From assembly GCA_000688775.2 (NCBI GenBank), contig CP007628.2:868001-932000 (forward strand): a stretch of 64,000 nt of DNA. The letters are read 5' to 3'. Below, one piece after another: positions 10,459-17,606 of the stretch; positions within the stretch are counted from its first letter, which is position 1; every line of letters starts with the position of its first letter. This DNA comes from Streptococcus sp. VT 162 (lineage in GTDB: Bacteria > Bacillota > Bacilli > Lactobacillales > Streptococcaceae). Below the pieces are notes generated by a model. It did not search any database. It saw nothing but the letters and a program-made list of their open reading frames with translations, and had not been told where the DNA came from. A program made the position numbers and the translations under genes.

Positions 10459-10659
10459 ATCCTTGATCTAATCGCCGTAACTAAGGCAGTTGCCAAGGAA
10501 GAGGACAAGGAAGTCGATATCAATAGCCTCAACAAACAAGAACGCAAGGAACTCGTCAAAAAACTCGAAAAACAAATGCAAGAAGCCGTCGAAGTGCTTG
10601 ACTTTGAACTCGCAGCTCAGATACGTGATATGATGTTGGAAGTGAAGGCGTTGGATTAG
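10459..10659 (+). pseudogene. uvrB 3'-end fragment (duplicate UVR domain tail)
   Basis: This stretch encodes, in frame and ending at TAG, the last 66 residues of UvrB ([18 protein letters not shown] through MMLEVKALD). It aligns without gaps to 9101-9301 with about 19 base differences by eye, mostly silent. The divergence and the different ending (ALD, TAG) suggest it came from another strain's uvrB and is not a fresh tandem copy. It has no start codon of its own. The remaining 79 bp after the acyltransferase (10380-10458) are AT-rich and contain nothing I can name. The flavodoxin gene starts 15 nt after the TAG, a position next to the uvrB end that may be ancestral. Confidence 0.9.
10638..10659 (+). 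repeat. 22-bp direct repeat, copy A (end of uvrB fragment)
   Basis: Identical over 22 nt to 11280-11301; the first 15 nt (GGAAGTGAAGGCGTT) also match the true uvrB end at 9280-9294. Confidence 0.9.
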
Positions 10660-10674
10660 TGAAGGAGAAAACGA

Positions 10675-11301
10675 ATGAAAATTTTAGTCATCAATGGACA
10701 TCCTGACAAGGGAAGTTTCTGTCAAGAAATTTTTCAAACGATTGTAGAAAATGTTGACTCAAATCATCATGAGCTTGAATCTATTAATCTAAATGAGATA
10801 GATTTTGATCCCGTGTTACGTTATGGTTATCGAAAACGGATGGAAGAGGACTCCTTCATACTTCGCTCTCAGGAATTAATCCAGTGGGCAGATCATTTCA
10901 TTTTCGTTTATCCAATTTGGTGGAGTAGTATGCCTAGTTTATTGAAGGGGTGGATTGATCGTGTTTTCACGCCAGGAATTGCGTACTCTACCAATAATAA
11001 AGGAAGTTTTATTTTAAACTACTTAAGAGGTCAGCAGTTTAAAAAGTTACTAAAAGGAAAAACAGCCAGTATTTACGCAACATCAATGGCACCAACATGG
11101 TGGTACAAAGTATTTTCAGGTTCTATCAATATTCCAGACAGTTATGGAATATCAGTATTAAAGAATGCTGTCCTGAATCATTGCGGTATCAAAACAAAGA
11201 AAGTTTCAATTTTGGGTGAGTTAGGGCGTGAGGTGAATACAAATTCTACAAGACAAAAATATCTGCAAAAAGTTGCTGAGGAAGTGAAGGCGTTGGATTA
11301 G
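10675..11301 (+). CDS. Flavodoxin-fold NAD(P)H oxidoreductase
   Basis: A 208-residue protein of the flavodoxin-like NAD(P)H:quinone oxidoreductase family (MdaB/KefF/YwrO type), which binds FMN or FAD and passes two electrons to quinones or nitro compounds. Visible features are the N-terminal strand and phosphate loop ILVINGHPDKGSF, the FVYPIWWSSMPSLLKGWIDRVF segment typical of this family (with the WW pair at the flavin), and GYR/TSMAPTWWY further on. It starts 15 nt after the uvrB fragment with a good GGAG site. Its last codons (EEVKALD, TAG) are identical in DNA to the fragment's end, so the C-terminus appears to have been overwritten by, or joined to, a uvrB tail. Confidence 0.88.
   Translation: MKILVINGHPDKGSFCQEIFQTIVENVDSNHHELESINLNEIDFDPVLRYGYRKRMEEDSFILRSQELIQWADHFIFVYPIWWSSMPSLLKGWIDRVFTPGIAYSTNNKGSFILNYLRGQQFKKLLKGKTASIYATSMAPTWWYKVFSGSINIPDSYGISVLKNAVLNHCGIKTKKVSILGELGREVNTNSTRQKYLQKVAEEVKALD
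11280..11301 (+). repeat. 22-bp direct repeat, copy B (end of flavodoxin gene)
   Basis: Identical to 10638-10659. It encodes the last six residues and stop of the flavodoxin-fold protein in the same frame as in UvrB (EVKALD). Together the two copies bracket that gene. Confidence 0.9.
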
Positions 11302-11309
11302 GAAAAAGT

Positions 11310-11873
11310 ATGGTTTATTTAAGAAAACTAATTGAAGAAGATTTGGTGTCTTTGTGGGAAATTGCTTATTCACAATCTAATCCAATTTGGAAGCAGTATG
11401 ATGCTCCCTATTATGACGATTATCAGCATTTTCCTAATTTTCAAGAATTTAAACTACAAAAATCAGAATCTACTCTAAACAACTCAAATCGCCTTGGTAT
11501 TTTTGTTGATGATAAACTTGTTGGGACTGTTTCGCGCTACTGGGTATGTAAACAAACAAGATGGATGGAATTGGGGATTTGTATTTATGATAACAAGTTT
11601 TGGAACTCTGGCATTGGAAAAGCTGCTATGCTACAGTGGATAGATCGGACATTTCAGGATTACTTGGAGTTGGAGCATCTTGGTTTGACAACTTGGTCAG
11701 GAAATTTTGGTATGATGAAATTGGCTGAAAAATTAAGAATGAAAAAAGAAGCTCATATTCCAAAAGTTCGTTATTACCAAGGCAAATATTTTGATAGTAT
11801 TAAATATGGTATTCTGAGAGAAGAATGGAGTAAAATAAATGAACCTAACTATCAAACAAATGGAAACTCCTGA
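11310..11873 (+). CDS. GNAT-family N-acetyltransferase (RimJ/RimL-like)
   Basis: A 187-residue acetyl-CoA dependent transferase of the GNAT superfamily. The core runs from LRKLIEEDLVSLWEIA, through strand 4 (MELGICIYDNKFWNSGIGKAA, where the Gly-rich turn binds the pyrophosphate of acetyl-CoA), to GLTTWSGNFGMMKLAEKLRMKKEA, the pattern seen in RimJ/RimL and aminoglycoside 6'-type acetyltransferases. Start is the ATG 8 nt after the flavodoxin stop, with GGAAAAAG as a weak ribosome site. It overlaps the next GNAT gene by 35 nt. The substrate is unknown. Confidence 0.85.
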   Translation: MVYLRKLIEEDLVSLWEIAYSQSNPIWKQYDAPYYDDYQHFPNFQEFKLQKSESTLNNSNRLGIFVDDKLVGTVSRYWVCKQTRWMELGICIYDNKFWNSGIGKAAMLQWIDRTFQDYLELEHLGLTTWSGNFGMMKLAEKLRMKKEAHIPKVRYYQGKYFDSIKYGILREEWSKINEPNYQTNGNS

Positions 11874-12342
11874 AGAGATAGAAGGTAAATCCTTCCTTCA
11901 TTGGCAAACGTGGAGAGAGGCTTATGATGACCTTTTACCTGCAGAATTTCAGGAGACGATGACATTAGAAAGATGTCGATTTTTTAGTCAAAAATATCCA
12001 GAAAATACATTGATCGCGATGGATGGCATGAAGGTAGTTGGTTTTATCAGTTATGGAAACTTTCGTGATGAGACTATTCGAGCTGGTGAAATTATTGCCT
12101 TATATGTTTTAAAAGACTATTATGGAGAAGGTATTGCTCAGAAGTTAATGAAGGAAGCTCTGTCTACTCTTGAACAGTTCTCTGAAATATTTTTATGGGT
12201 ATTAAATGAGAATAAGCGAGCCATTGCTTTCTATCAAAAAATGGGTTTTACTTTTGATGGGCAAGAAAAAATACTTGACCTTGGAAAACCTATCACTGAA
12301 ATTAGAATGGTACGTAAGAAATCATCAAAATCTGAGAGTTAA
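11839..12342 (+). CDS. GNAT-family N-acetyltransferase
   Basis: A 167-residue GNAT acetyltransferase. The acetyl-CoA loop appears as ALYVLKDYYGEGIAQKLM near residues 94-111, followed by the typical WVLNENKRAIAFYQKMGF segment that ends in the family's conserved NxxAxxFYxKxGF pattern. The start overlaps the previous GNAT gene by 35 nt, with GGAG 12 nt upstream of the ATG, so the second is probably translated by reinitiation or coupling. The two GNATs are not close copies of one another. The substrate is unknown; such pairs act on small molecules or ribosomal proteins. Confidence 0.85.
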   Translation: MNLTIKQMETPEEIEGKSFLHWQTWREAYDDLLPAEFQETMTLERCRFFSQKYPENTLIAMDGMKVVGFISYGNFRDETIRAGEIIALYVLKDYYGEGIAQKLMKEALSTLEQFSEIFLWVLNENKRAIAFYQKMGFTFDGQEKILDLGKPITEIRMVRKKSSKSES

Positions 12343-12431
12343 ATACTGATAGAATTGCGATTTTGTTTTCAGATTACGCAATGAACAAACAATCACGTTT
12401 TAGAATATATTTTAAATAGAAAGAAGTTATT

Positions 12432-12935
12432 ATGAATTTGAAAGAGACGAAGTATAAGAAGTCATCATGGTTAGATTCAGTACGTTTTTGGTTACAAGGG
12501 CATCGATTTTTCAAATTTTTGCTTGATATTGTCTTTTATATCATCTTGTTCCTAGTTATAGAATTCACAACATCACAGAACAAAAGCATTCCAGCTGATT
12601 TTCGGTACAGAGAACTCTTATTTCCCTTGCAATTGAATCTTTTTATCTTGGGTAATAGGTTCTATGCTCTCTTTTTGTCAGTAAAAACTAAAAAAGAAAG
12701 GACCCTTAAAAGATTTTGTGAACCCTTTATTTATATCAATATCCTTAGCTTTATTTTTCAACTGATTGGTGTGAGAAAAAGAGGAAGAGTTGTTCTGTCA
12801 CCTTTGTTTTCACTGGAGTCATCCTATATCTGGTTTCCTATTGTTGTCTACCTTCTAGTCTTGATGTTAACTCTGGCAATCTTCTTTCTCTCTAAAGGTT
12901 CAAAAAAAGGAGTAGATGAAAATGAAGATGAGTAG
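12432..12935 (+). CDS. Membrane protein of unknown function (paralogue A)
   Basis: A 167-residue protein with about four membrane helices (near 27-47, 62-82, 97-113, 132-153) and basic ends. I do not recognise a named family. It shares a plan with the next two genes: a W..(H)R motif before the first helix, a loop ending F..QLIGVRKRG, then SLESSYIWFPIVVYL at the last helix, matching the D..Y(I/V)W(L/V)PI..Y pattern in paralogues B and C. The sequence is AT-rich. It overlaps the next gene, so the set is one operon. No enzyme motif is seen. Confidence 0.8.
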   Translation: MNLKETKYKKSSWLDSVRFWLQGHRFFKFLLDIVFYIILFLVIEFTTSQNKSIPADFRYRELLFPLQLNLFILGNRFYALFLSVKTKKERTLKRFCEPFIYINILSFIFQLIGVRKRGRVVLSPLFSLESSYIWFPIVVYLLVLMLTLAIFFLSKGSKKGVDENEDE

Positions 12936-13485
12936 GCAAATGAAGTACAAGACAAAAGAAAAGTCTTCTTGGACTAATAGGATTTTTCTTTGGATGGAAA
13001 GGCACAGAAGGATTGCTCAACTTTTAGATACGAGTGTATTATTTGGATCTATGTTTGTATCATTTCTTGCCGCCTCTTACATTAGTTATCTATTACCGAA
13101 CATGAACTATCTTTCCCCCTTAAGCTTCAATCTTATCCTTCTGATCTTATCAACCTATTTCCTTGTCTTTCGTTTTAGTAGTGATAAACTTCAGAAATGG
13201 CGTTACTTTTCATGGGGATTTATTGGGTTCAATGGTCTTCTTTTTCCCTTTCATCTCTTGGTAGGTCTGAATTGGCTAGGACGTCGTAAGTCAACGAATT
13301 TCCCTCCCATAATTTCTATGGATCCAGCCTATGTCTGGGTTCCTATTGTAAGTTATCTCTTTTTCTTTTTCTTGGGGCTGGGCATTCTGCTTTTGATTAT
13401 ACGGATAGAAAAGAGCAGAAGGAGGCGTAAATGGAACGAAAGACTAAGAGACAAAAGAAGATCAAACAACAGAACAGACAAATGA
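12922..13485 (+). CDS. Membrane protein of unknown function (paralogue B)
   Basis: About 187 residues when started at the ATG at 12922, which is 9 nt from GGAG; the ATG at 12916 is only 3 nt from it. Four hydrophobic segments are visible. WMERHRRIAQLLD precedes the first helix, FPFHLLVGLNWLGRRK the fourth, and MDPAYVWVPIVSYLF begins the fourth, so the protein is homologous to its two neighbours. The tail is strongly basic (RIEKSRRRRKWNERLRDK), placing it on the cytosolic side by the positive-inside rule. It overlaps A by 14 nt and C by 55 nt. Function is unknown. Confidence 0.8.
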   Translation: MKMSRQMKYKTKEKSSWTNRIFLWMERHRRIAQLLDTSVLFGSMFVSFLAASYISYLLPNMNYLSPLSFNLILLILSTYFLVFRFSSDKLQKWRYFSWGFIGFNGLLFPFHLLVGLNWLGRRKSTNFPPIISMDPAYVWVPIVSYLFFFFLGLGILLLIIRIEKSRRRRKWNERLRDKRRSNNRTDK

Positions 13486-13988
13486 GAAAAATCCAGAAAA
13501 AGTATTCTTTGGTAGCTCACGTCCAATTGTGGCAGGAAAGACATTCAAAGATTGCTTCTTTTATGGATGGTGGTATAATATTATTATCTATTTTTGGTAT
13601 CATGTATGTATTGTTCGGGACGTCACTTATCCCGAAACCATATCAAGAAATGTCCTATGTCTTGCCAATTATTATGAATTTTGTCTTTTTGGTGCACACA
13701 CTTTATCAAGGTATTTTTAGAGATGGTTTTAGCAATAAGGCTTCAGTACAAGGATTTTTAAAAACTTTTCTATTCATAAACGGACCTATTTTTCTCCTCC
13801 ACTTACTTGTTGGGGTGAAAGGGAGAAATGTTAAAAAAATTCCTTCCCTATTATCTACCGATTATCGCTACATCTGGCTTCCAATTGCTACCTATCTAAT
13901 CTTTTTCATCATTCCAGCGATATTGATGGTGATTTTGAAATATAATGACAAAAAGAGGAAAAATTATGACAAAAGAAAACCTAACTAA
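13431..13988 (+). CDS. Membrane protein of unknown function (paralogue C)
   Basis: 185 residues with a GGAGG ribosome site 5 nt before the ATG, which lies 55 nt inside paralogue B. The N-terminus is very basic; WQERHSKIASFMD precedes helix 1, and FLLHLLVGVKGRNVKK and STDYRYIWLPIATYLIFF mirror A and B. The last helix is followed by a basic tail (KYNDKKRKNYDKRKPN). Three neighbouring homologues that have diverged this far suggest an old tandem duplication kept for distinct roles, perhaps subunits of one complex. That is inference. Confidence 0.8.
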   Translation: MERKTKRQKKIKQQNRQMRKIQKKYSLVAHVQLWQERHSKIASFMDGGIILLSIFGIMYVLFGTSLIPKPYQEMSYVLPIIMNFVFLVHTLYQGIFRDGFSNKASVQGFLKTFLFINGPIFLLHLLVGVKGRNVKKIPSLLSTDYRYIWLPIATYLIFFIIPAILMVILKYNDKKRKNYDKRKPN

Positions 13989-14409
13989 GTTAATTTCGTT
14001 TAAGACACTTTATTTGGCTTTGCTGACCTTTGTGATTCTTCATTTGGTGCTGTTAGTTTTTGGTCTATCCTTTACGCCAGTTTTGTGGAATAGTTGGTTT
14101 TTCCTTCTTTGTTTGACCTTCTTAATCCATCCATGGAGAATCTTTTATAAAACAAGAGATTTTCAATGGTATCACCTTATTTTTCAATTATTTAGTGGAT
14201 TAGTGGCACTTTATCTTTGGTTTGCAGCATTCTTTGTTTTATCAGTTATCTCGGATCCAGCCATTCCCATTAATATAGACTATCGCATACAAGATAAGGA
14301 AATCATCATTGCTAGAGGTTTTTTGGCCCGTACTACTTATGAACATCATGAATTGATCAATCCCTTTATCATGAAGTCAGAAGTAAAATACAACGAAGAT
14401 ACATTTTAA
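13966..14409 (+). CDS. Membrane protein of unknown function, last of the four-gene cassette
   Basis: 147 residues from the ATG at 13966, which has GAGGA 6 nt upstream; an in-frame ATG at 13945 has no such site. Three to four hydrophobic segments (about 13-35, 38-52, 65-95) are followed by a soluble C-terminal tail with DYRIQDKEIIIARGFLARTTYEHHE. It does not carry the W..RH or YIW.PI motifs of the three upstream genes, so it is a partner and not a fourth paralogue. It overlaps paralogue C by 23 nt. No family recognised. mutX follows 23 nt later and may be cotranscribed. Confidence 0.75.
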   Translation: MTKENLTKLISFKTLYLALLTFVILHLVLLVFGLSFTPVLWNSWFFLLCLTFLIHPWRIFYKTRDFQWYHLIFQLFSGLVALYLWFAAFFVLSVISDPAIPINIDYRIQDKEIIIARGFLARTTYEHHELINPFIMKSEVKYNEDTF

Positions 14410-14432
14410 TAACTTAGAAAGCGAGCAAATCT

Positions 14433-14900
14433 ATGTCCCGTGCCCAAGCAACCATTTTAACCAATATCTGTCTGATTGAAGACCTCGAAACCCAGCGCGT
14501 GGTGATGCAGTATCGTTCACCCGAAAACAATCGCTGGTCTGGCTATGCCTTTCCAGGAGGTCATGTTGAGAACGGCGAGGCCTTTGCCGAGTCTGTCATA
14601 CGTGAAATCTACGAAGAAACTGGTCTAACGATTCAGAATCCCCAACTGGTCGGTATTAAAAATTGGCCCTTAGATACAGGTGGACGCTACATTGTCGTTT
14701 GCTATAAGGCGACAGAGTTTAGTGGAAATCTCCAATCCTCAGAAGAAGGAGAAGTATCTTGGGTGCAAAAAGACCAGATTCCAAATTTGGAACTGGCCTA
14801 TGATATGTTGCCTTTGATGGAAATGATGGAAGCACCTGACAAGTCTGAGTTTTTCTATCGCCACCGTACAGAGGACGGCTGGGAAAAAGAAATATTCTAG
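14433..14900 (+). CDS. mutX: 8-oxo-dGTP diphosphatase (Nudix), MutX
   Basis: A 155-residue Nudix hydrolase that removes oxidised nucleotides such as 8-oxo-dGTP before they enter DNA. The Nudix box occupies residues 42-64 with the GX5EX7REUXEEXGU spacing (GGHVENGEAF then REIYEETGL), giving all metal-binding Glu residues. The protein reads closely like pneumococcal MutX as I remember it. It is the last plus-strand gene of this stretch and its stop overlaps the 3' end of convergent niaR by 4 nt, leaving no room for a terminator between them. Confidence 0.93.
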   Translation: MSRAQATILTNICLIEDLETQRVVMQYRSPENNRWSGYAFPGGHVENGEAFAESVIREIYEETGLTIQNPQLVGIKNWPLDTGGRYIVVCYKATEFSGNLQSSEEGEVSWVQKDQIPNLELAYDMLPLMEMMEAPDKSEFFYRHRTEDGWEKEIF

Positions 14901-15412
14901 TCTTTTACCAAATAACCTAACTGATCCAAGGCCTCCTCGATATAGTGGAGGTCTTGTTGTGTTTCTGCTTCAACAAGGTGGTAATGGATGCCGTCTGTCA
15001 ATTCAGAAAGGGGTCTAAAGTCTGAATTCTCGACTTGTTCCAGAAAGTGCTGGACATCTCGGCGACAGGTGAGTTTAAGATGGGTTTCAATTTCACCATA
15101 AACGGGATGATCGATTAAGATATTTTGAACGCGTCCGCCATTATCTACAATGGCTAGAAGTTCCTGCCCGATTTCTTCCAGTTCATGTTTCACTTTAAAG
15201 AGTTTGTGGACGTAAGGACTGGCATCATTTTCTTTGTAGATATAGCCACGATTGGTGGATAGGATAGGAGCCCCATCTGCTCGGAGAATAGCGATATCCT
15301 GTACAATGACTTGGCGCGTGACATGAAAGTGCTCAGCCAAGGTTTGACCATTGAGAGCTTTTGGCGCCTCTTTTAATAGTTTGAGAAGAGCTTGTTTGCG
15401 ATCCGTTGTCAT
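14897..15412 (-). CDS. niaR: Niacin-responsive transcriptional repressor (HTH_11 plus 3H domain)
   Basis: A 171-residue repressor. An N-terminal winged helix (residues about 3-60, with LAEHFHVTRQVIVQDIAILR as the recognition region) is joined to a 3H domain named for its conserved histidines, seen here in HKLFKVKHELEE, HPVYGEIETHL and HYHLVEAE. The family (NiaR/YrxA) senses niacin and controls NAD precursor uptake. It sits 11 nt behind niaX, a niacin transporter gene, which supports the assignment. An AAGGA site precedes the ATG. A palindrome in the niaX promoter is the likely binding site. Confidence 0.9.
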   Translation of the reverse strand: MTTDRKQALLKLLKEAPKALNGQTLAEHFHVTRQVIVQDIAILRADGAPILSTNRGYIYKENDASPYVHKLFKVKHELEEIGQELLAIVDNGGRVQNILIDHPVYGEIETHLKLTCRRDVQHFLEQVENSDFRPLSELTDGIHYHLVEAETQQDLHYIEEALDQLGYLVKD

Positions 15413-15423
15413 AGTTTTTCCTT

Positions 15424-15951
15424 TTAGCGACGTTTTCGAAGCACTTTATAGACAGCTAGTGCTAATGTATAGTCTACCATACTATGGACAATTGTGCCAA
15501 AGCCAACTAGGACGAAGAGAACATAAAACATATTTTCAACGTTTGTCCCTGAAGTAGCATAGAAGATGATACAAGCTAGTACTTCAGCGATAGCGTGAAC
15601 AACACCCAAAACAAAGTTAAAAATCCAAGATGCCTTTGGTTTATCCAAGGTTTCAGGGAATTTCTTTAAGTACAAAGCCCCCAAAGTACCAAAAACGATG
15701 TGAGAAAAGGCACGGAGTACAATAACAGGCGGATAGCCTGCCATCAGAAAACCAAGACTAGAAGCAATAATCACAAAAGCAGCCATCAAAGGCGAAAGAA
15801 ACATGGCGATAAAGATGGGGATATGACTTCCCAAGGTGTAAGAAGCCGGTGGGATAACGATTTTAAAAGGCATAATGATTGGAATCAAAATCGCTATTGC
15901 AGTGAGTAGGGCAGTCATGGTCATAAACTGCGTTTTTTTCCGTATATCCAT
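15424..15951 (-). CDS. niaX: Niacin ECF transporter S component
   Basis: A 175-residue, very hydrophobic substrate-binding subunit of an energy-coupling factor transporter; five to six helices are visible, and the shared EcfA/EcfT module must be encoded elsewhere. The context (directly upstream of the niacin repressor) and overall similarity to NiaX point to nicotinic acid uptake. The start is set at the ATG at 15951, because GGAGG (15957-15961) lies 5 nt ahead of it; the ATG at 15963 overlaps that site. The promoter at 15984-16012 carries a palindrome over its start region. Confidence 0.88.
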   Translation of the reverse strand: MDIRKKTQFMTMTALLTAIAILIPIIMPFKIVIPPASYTLGSHIPIFIAMFLSPLMAAFVIIASSLGFLMAGYPPVIVLRAFSHIVFGTLGALYLKKFPETLDKPKASWIFNFVLGVVHAIAEVLACIIFYATSGTNVENMFYVLFVLVGFGTIVHSMVDYTLALAVYKVLRKRR

Positions 15952-15968
15952 AAGAACCTCCATTTATC

Positions 15969-15978
15969 TGTATATACA
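15969..15978. promoter_or_regulatory. Palindrome in niaX leader, candidate NiaR operator
   Basis: TGTATATACA, a perfect 10-bp palindrome just downstream of the niaX -10 box and near the expected start point. Position and neighbouring repressor gene make it a candidate NiaR site; this is inference. Confidence 0.45.
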
Positions 15979-15983
15979 CAAGT

Positions 15984-16012
15984 ATAGTACAATAAATCAC
16001 CAATCAAGTCAA
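15984..16012 (-). promoter_or_regulatory. Promoter of niaX-niaR
   Basis: Minus strand TTGACT (16007-16012), 17-bp spacer, TACTAT (15984-15989). Confidence 0.7.
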
Positions 16013-16021
16013 GAAGCATTA

Positions 16022-16050
16022 TTGATTTTTCAGGAAAATTTGGTTAAAAT
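16022..16050 (+). promoter_or_regulatory. Promoter of the small membrane protein gene at 16087
   Basis: TTGATT (16022-16027), 17-bp spacer, TAAAAT (16045-16050), preceded by TTTGGT. It faces away from the niaX promoter. Confidence 0.65.
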
Positions 16051-16086
16051 GTGGTAAAGAATAATAGGAACTGAGGAGAAATTGTG

Positions 16087-16353
16087 ATGATACTTTTTGT
16101 TTACCTAATCGTGGTAATCGTGATGATGTCAAAGCAGAAAAAAGAAGGGAAAGTAGTCTCAGGTTGGACTCGCTTCCTAGTTTATAGTTTATTGGTCCTT
16201 TCGCTATTCTCTCTATTAGCAGGTGTTTTGGCTCTTTCACTTGTCTTAAATCCCTTAGTAGGATTTTACTATATGGAAGTTATAGGAATCATGTTAGAAA
16301 TTGTTCATTTTGTCAATATGATGATTGCTTTTGGTTTGATTTTATTGTCGTAA
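16087..16353 (+). CDS. Small membrane protein of unknown function
   Basis: An 88-residue protein with three hydrophobic segments: MILFVYLIVVIVMM at the N-terminus, a second near 29-53 and a third near 60-88. A basic loop (SKQKKEGK) separates the first two. I recognise no family. The ATG at 16087 is 8 nt from GAGGAG; a GTG at 16084 is also possible. It has its own promoter and no coding partner; it is divergent from niaX. Confidence 0.65.
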   Translation: MILFVYLIVVIVMMSKQKKEGKVVSGWTRFLVYSLLVLSLFSLLAGVLALSLVLNPLVGFYYMEVIGIMLEIVHFVNMMIAFGLILLS

Positions 16354-16461
16354 GTATATACTTGGATAGTCAGAGAAACCAAGAACCAACTCCTCTTTCA
16401 CATCATGTAGTGAGACTCGGTGTTCATATCCTTTTGATTATTCTCATGCTTAAAATATGAA

Positions 16462-16496
16462 AACTCCACTTTCATTATGAAAGTGGAGTTGATTTT
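16462..16496. terminator. Bidirectional terminator before panT end
   Basis: A 13-bp perfect stem (AACTCCACTTTCA at 16462-16474 with 16478-16490) and a 3-nt loop, followed by a T-rich stretch on the plus strand. It lies between the small membrane protein gene and the minus-strand panT stop. Confidence 0.85.
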
Positions 16497-17060
16497 TTAT
16501 TTTTTCAAGGTTTCGAGACGGGGAACAATTGCTACTGTTAGAACGGCAGAGATGACAAGCTCGGCAATTGAGTTTGTAGAAATAACGGTTGCCAGGAGTT
16601 TTTGGATATTTCCATCAAAGACACTTCCAAAAAGGAAGAAGATTCCCCCAAGGACAAAGACGGTGTTGGTAAGGGAACCGAGAGCACCAGCAAAGATAAG
16701 ACCCGTTCTGTTTTTTAATAATTTATAAACCAAGTAAGGTGTCAGACCAATCAAAACGCGAGGGACAATAGCGATAATCGCAGAATAGATGTTTCCGTTC
16801 GGTACGAATGGTGAGAAGAGGTAGCTGGTCGGAAGGATGGTAATCGTATTTACCGTTAAGCTCAATAGTCCCATAAGAAAACCAAGTGTAACTCCAACTC
16901 GAGGGCCATAGATGATACTAGCAATAATGACTGGAATATGAACGATAGTTGGTTTAATCGGGAATGGGAAAAGGTTAAATAGGAGAGAACTCAAAAAGTG
17001 GATAACGAGCATAACTGCAAAAAAGATAGCAATCGGTGCAATGTTAGAGCGTTTGTTCAT
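16497..17060 (-). CDS. panT: Pantothenate ECF transporter S component (PanT-like)
   Basis: A 187-residue hydrophobic protein with about six helices, of the ECF transporter S-component type. The loop FPFPIKPTIVHIPVIIASIIYGPRVG resembles the Lactobacillales PanT group. It overlaps the coaC gene by 17 nt in an operon coaB-coaC-panT, so pantothenate uptake coupled to CoA synthesis is the natural reading. It needs the shared EcfAA'T module, which is not in this window. A strong terminator follows. Confidence 0.82.
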   Translation of the reverse strand: MNKRSNIAPIAIFFAVMLVIHFLSSLLFNLFPFPIKPTIVHIPVIIASIIYGPRVGVTLGFLMGLLSLTVNTITILPTSYLFSPFVPNGNIYSAIIAIVPRVLIGLTPYLVYKLLKNRTGLIFAGALGSLTNTVFVLGGIFFLFGSVFDGNIQKLLATVISTNSIAELVISAVLTVAIVPRLETLKK

Positions 17061-17595
17061 CGAGGGTTTCCTTTATTCTTTCTAAAATAGTATTCAGGTC
17101 AGCTAGGGCGCCTTTGCCGTGATCGCCACAGGCTAGTAGAGATTCTTTTGGAGAGATGATTTGATAACCAAAAGTCTCTAATGTTCTTAGATTAGTCTGA
17201 GTTGCCGGATGGTCATACATTTTTGTATTCATGGCTGGTGCGACTAACTTTTTGACGTGGTTTGGCAGGGCAAGCGCTGTGCTTGTCACCATGTTGTCAG
17301 CAAATCCGTGTGCTAGTTTGGCAATGGTATTAGCAGTAGCAGGAACAACAATAAAAAGGTCAGTCCTTTTGCCTAGTTCGATATGATTGACTTGATCAGG
17401 AGCAGGTTCCTTCATGACATCAAGGTGGACAGGATTTTGAGAGAGGACCTGTAGTGTCAACGGTTGGATAAACTCTCTCGCTGCCTCAGTCATTAAGACA
17501 GTGACCTGATGGCCCTGTTTCTTCAAGGAACTAACTAGGTCAGCTGATTTATAGGAGGCAATGGAACCTGTCACTGCGATAAGAATATTTGCCAT
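17044..17595 (-). CDS. coaC: Phosphopantothenoylcysteine decarboxylase
   Basis: An FMN-dependent enzyme that decarboxylates 4'-phosphopantothenoylcysteine to phosphopantetheine in CoA synthesis. The 183 residues start ILIAVTGSIASYKSADL (FMN-binding), carry the conserved PATANTIAK near 81 and the PAMNTKMYDHP motif near 118, and have the active Cys in LLACGDHGKGAL. Streptococci encode CoaB and CoaC as separate proteins, unlike the fused Dfp of most bacteria. It lies 11 nt behind coaB and overlaps panT. Confidence 0.95.
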   Translation of the reverse strand: MANILIAVTGSIASYKSADLVSSLKKQGHQVTVLMTEAAREFIQPLTLQVLSQNPVHLDVMKEPAPDQVNHIELGKRTDLFIVVPATANTIAKLAHGFADNMVTSTALALPNHVKKLVAPAMNTKMYDHPATQTNLRTLETFGYQIISPKESLLACGDHGKGALADLNTILERIKETLDEQTL

Positions 17596-17606
17596 GGCTT
17601 TCCTTT

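Noticed and set aside
10459..10659. uvrB fragment as a separate small gene
   Set aside because: In-frame match to UvrB without a start codon or ribosome site; it is a gene remnant.
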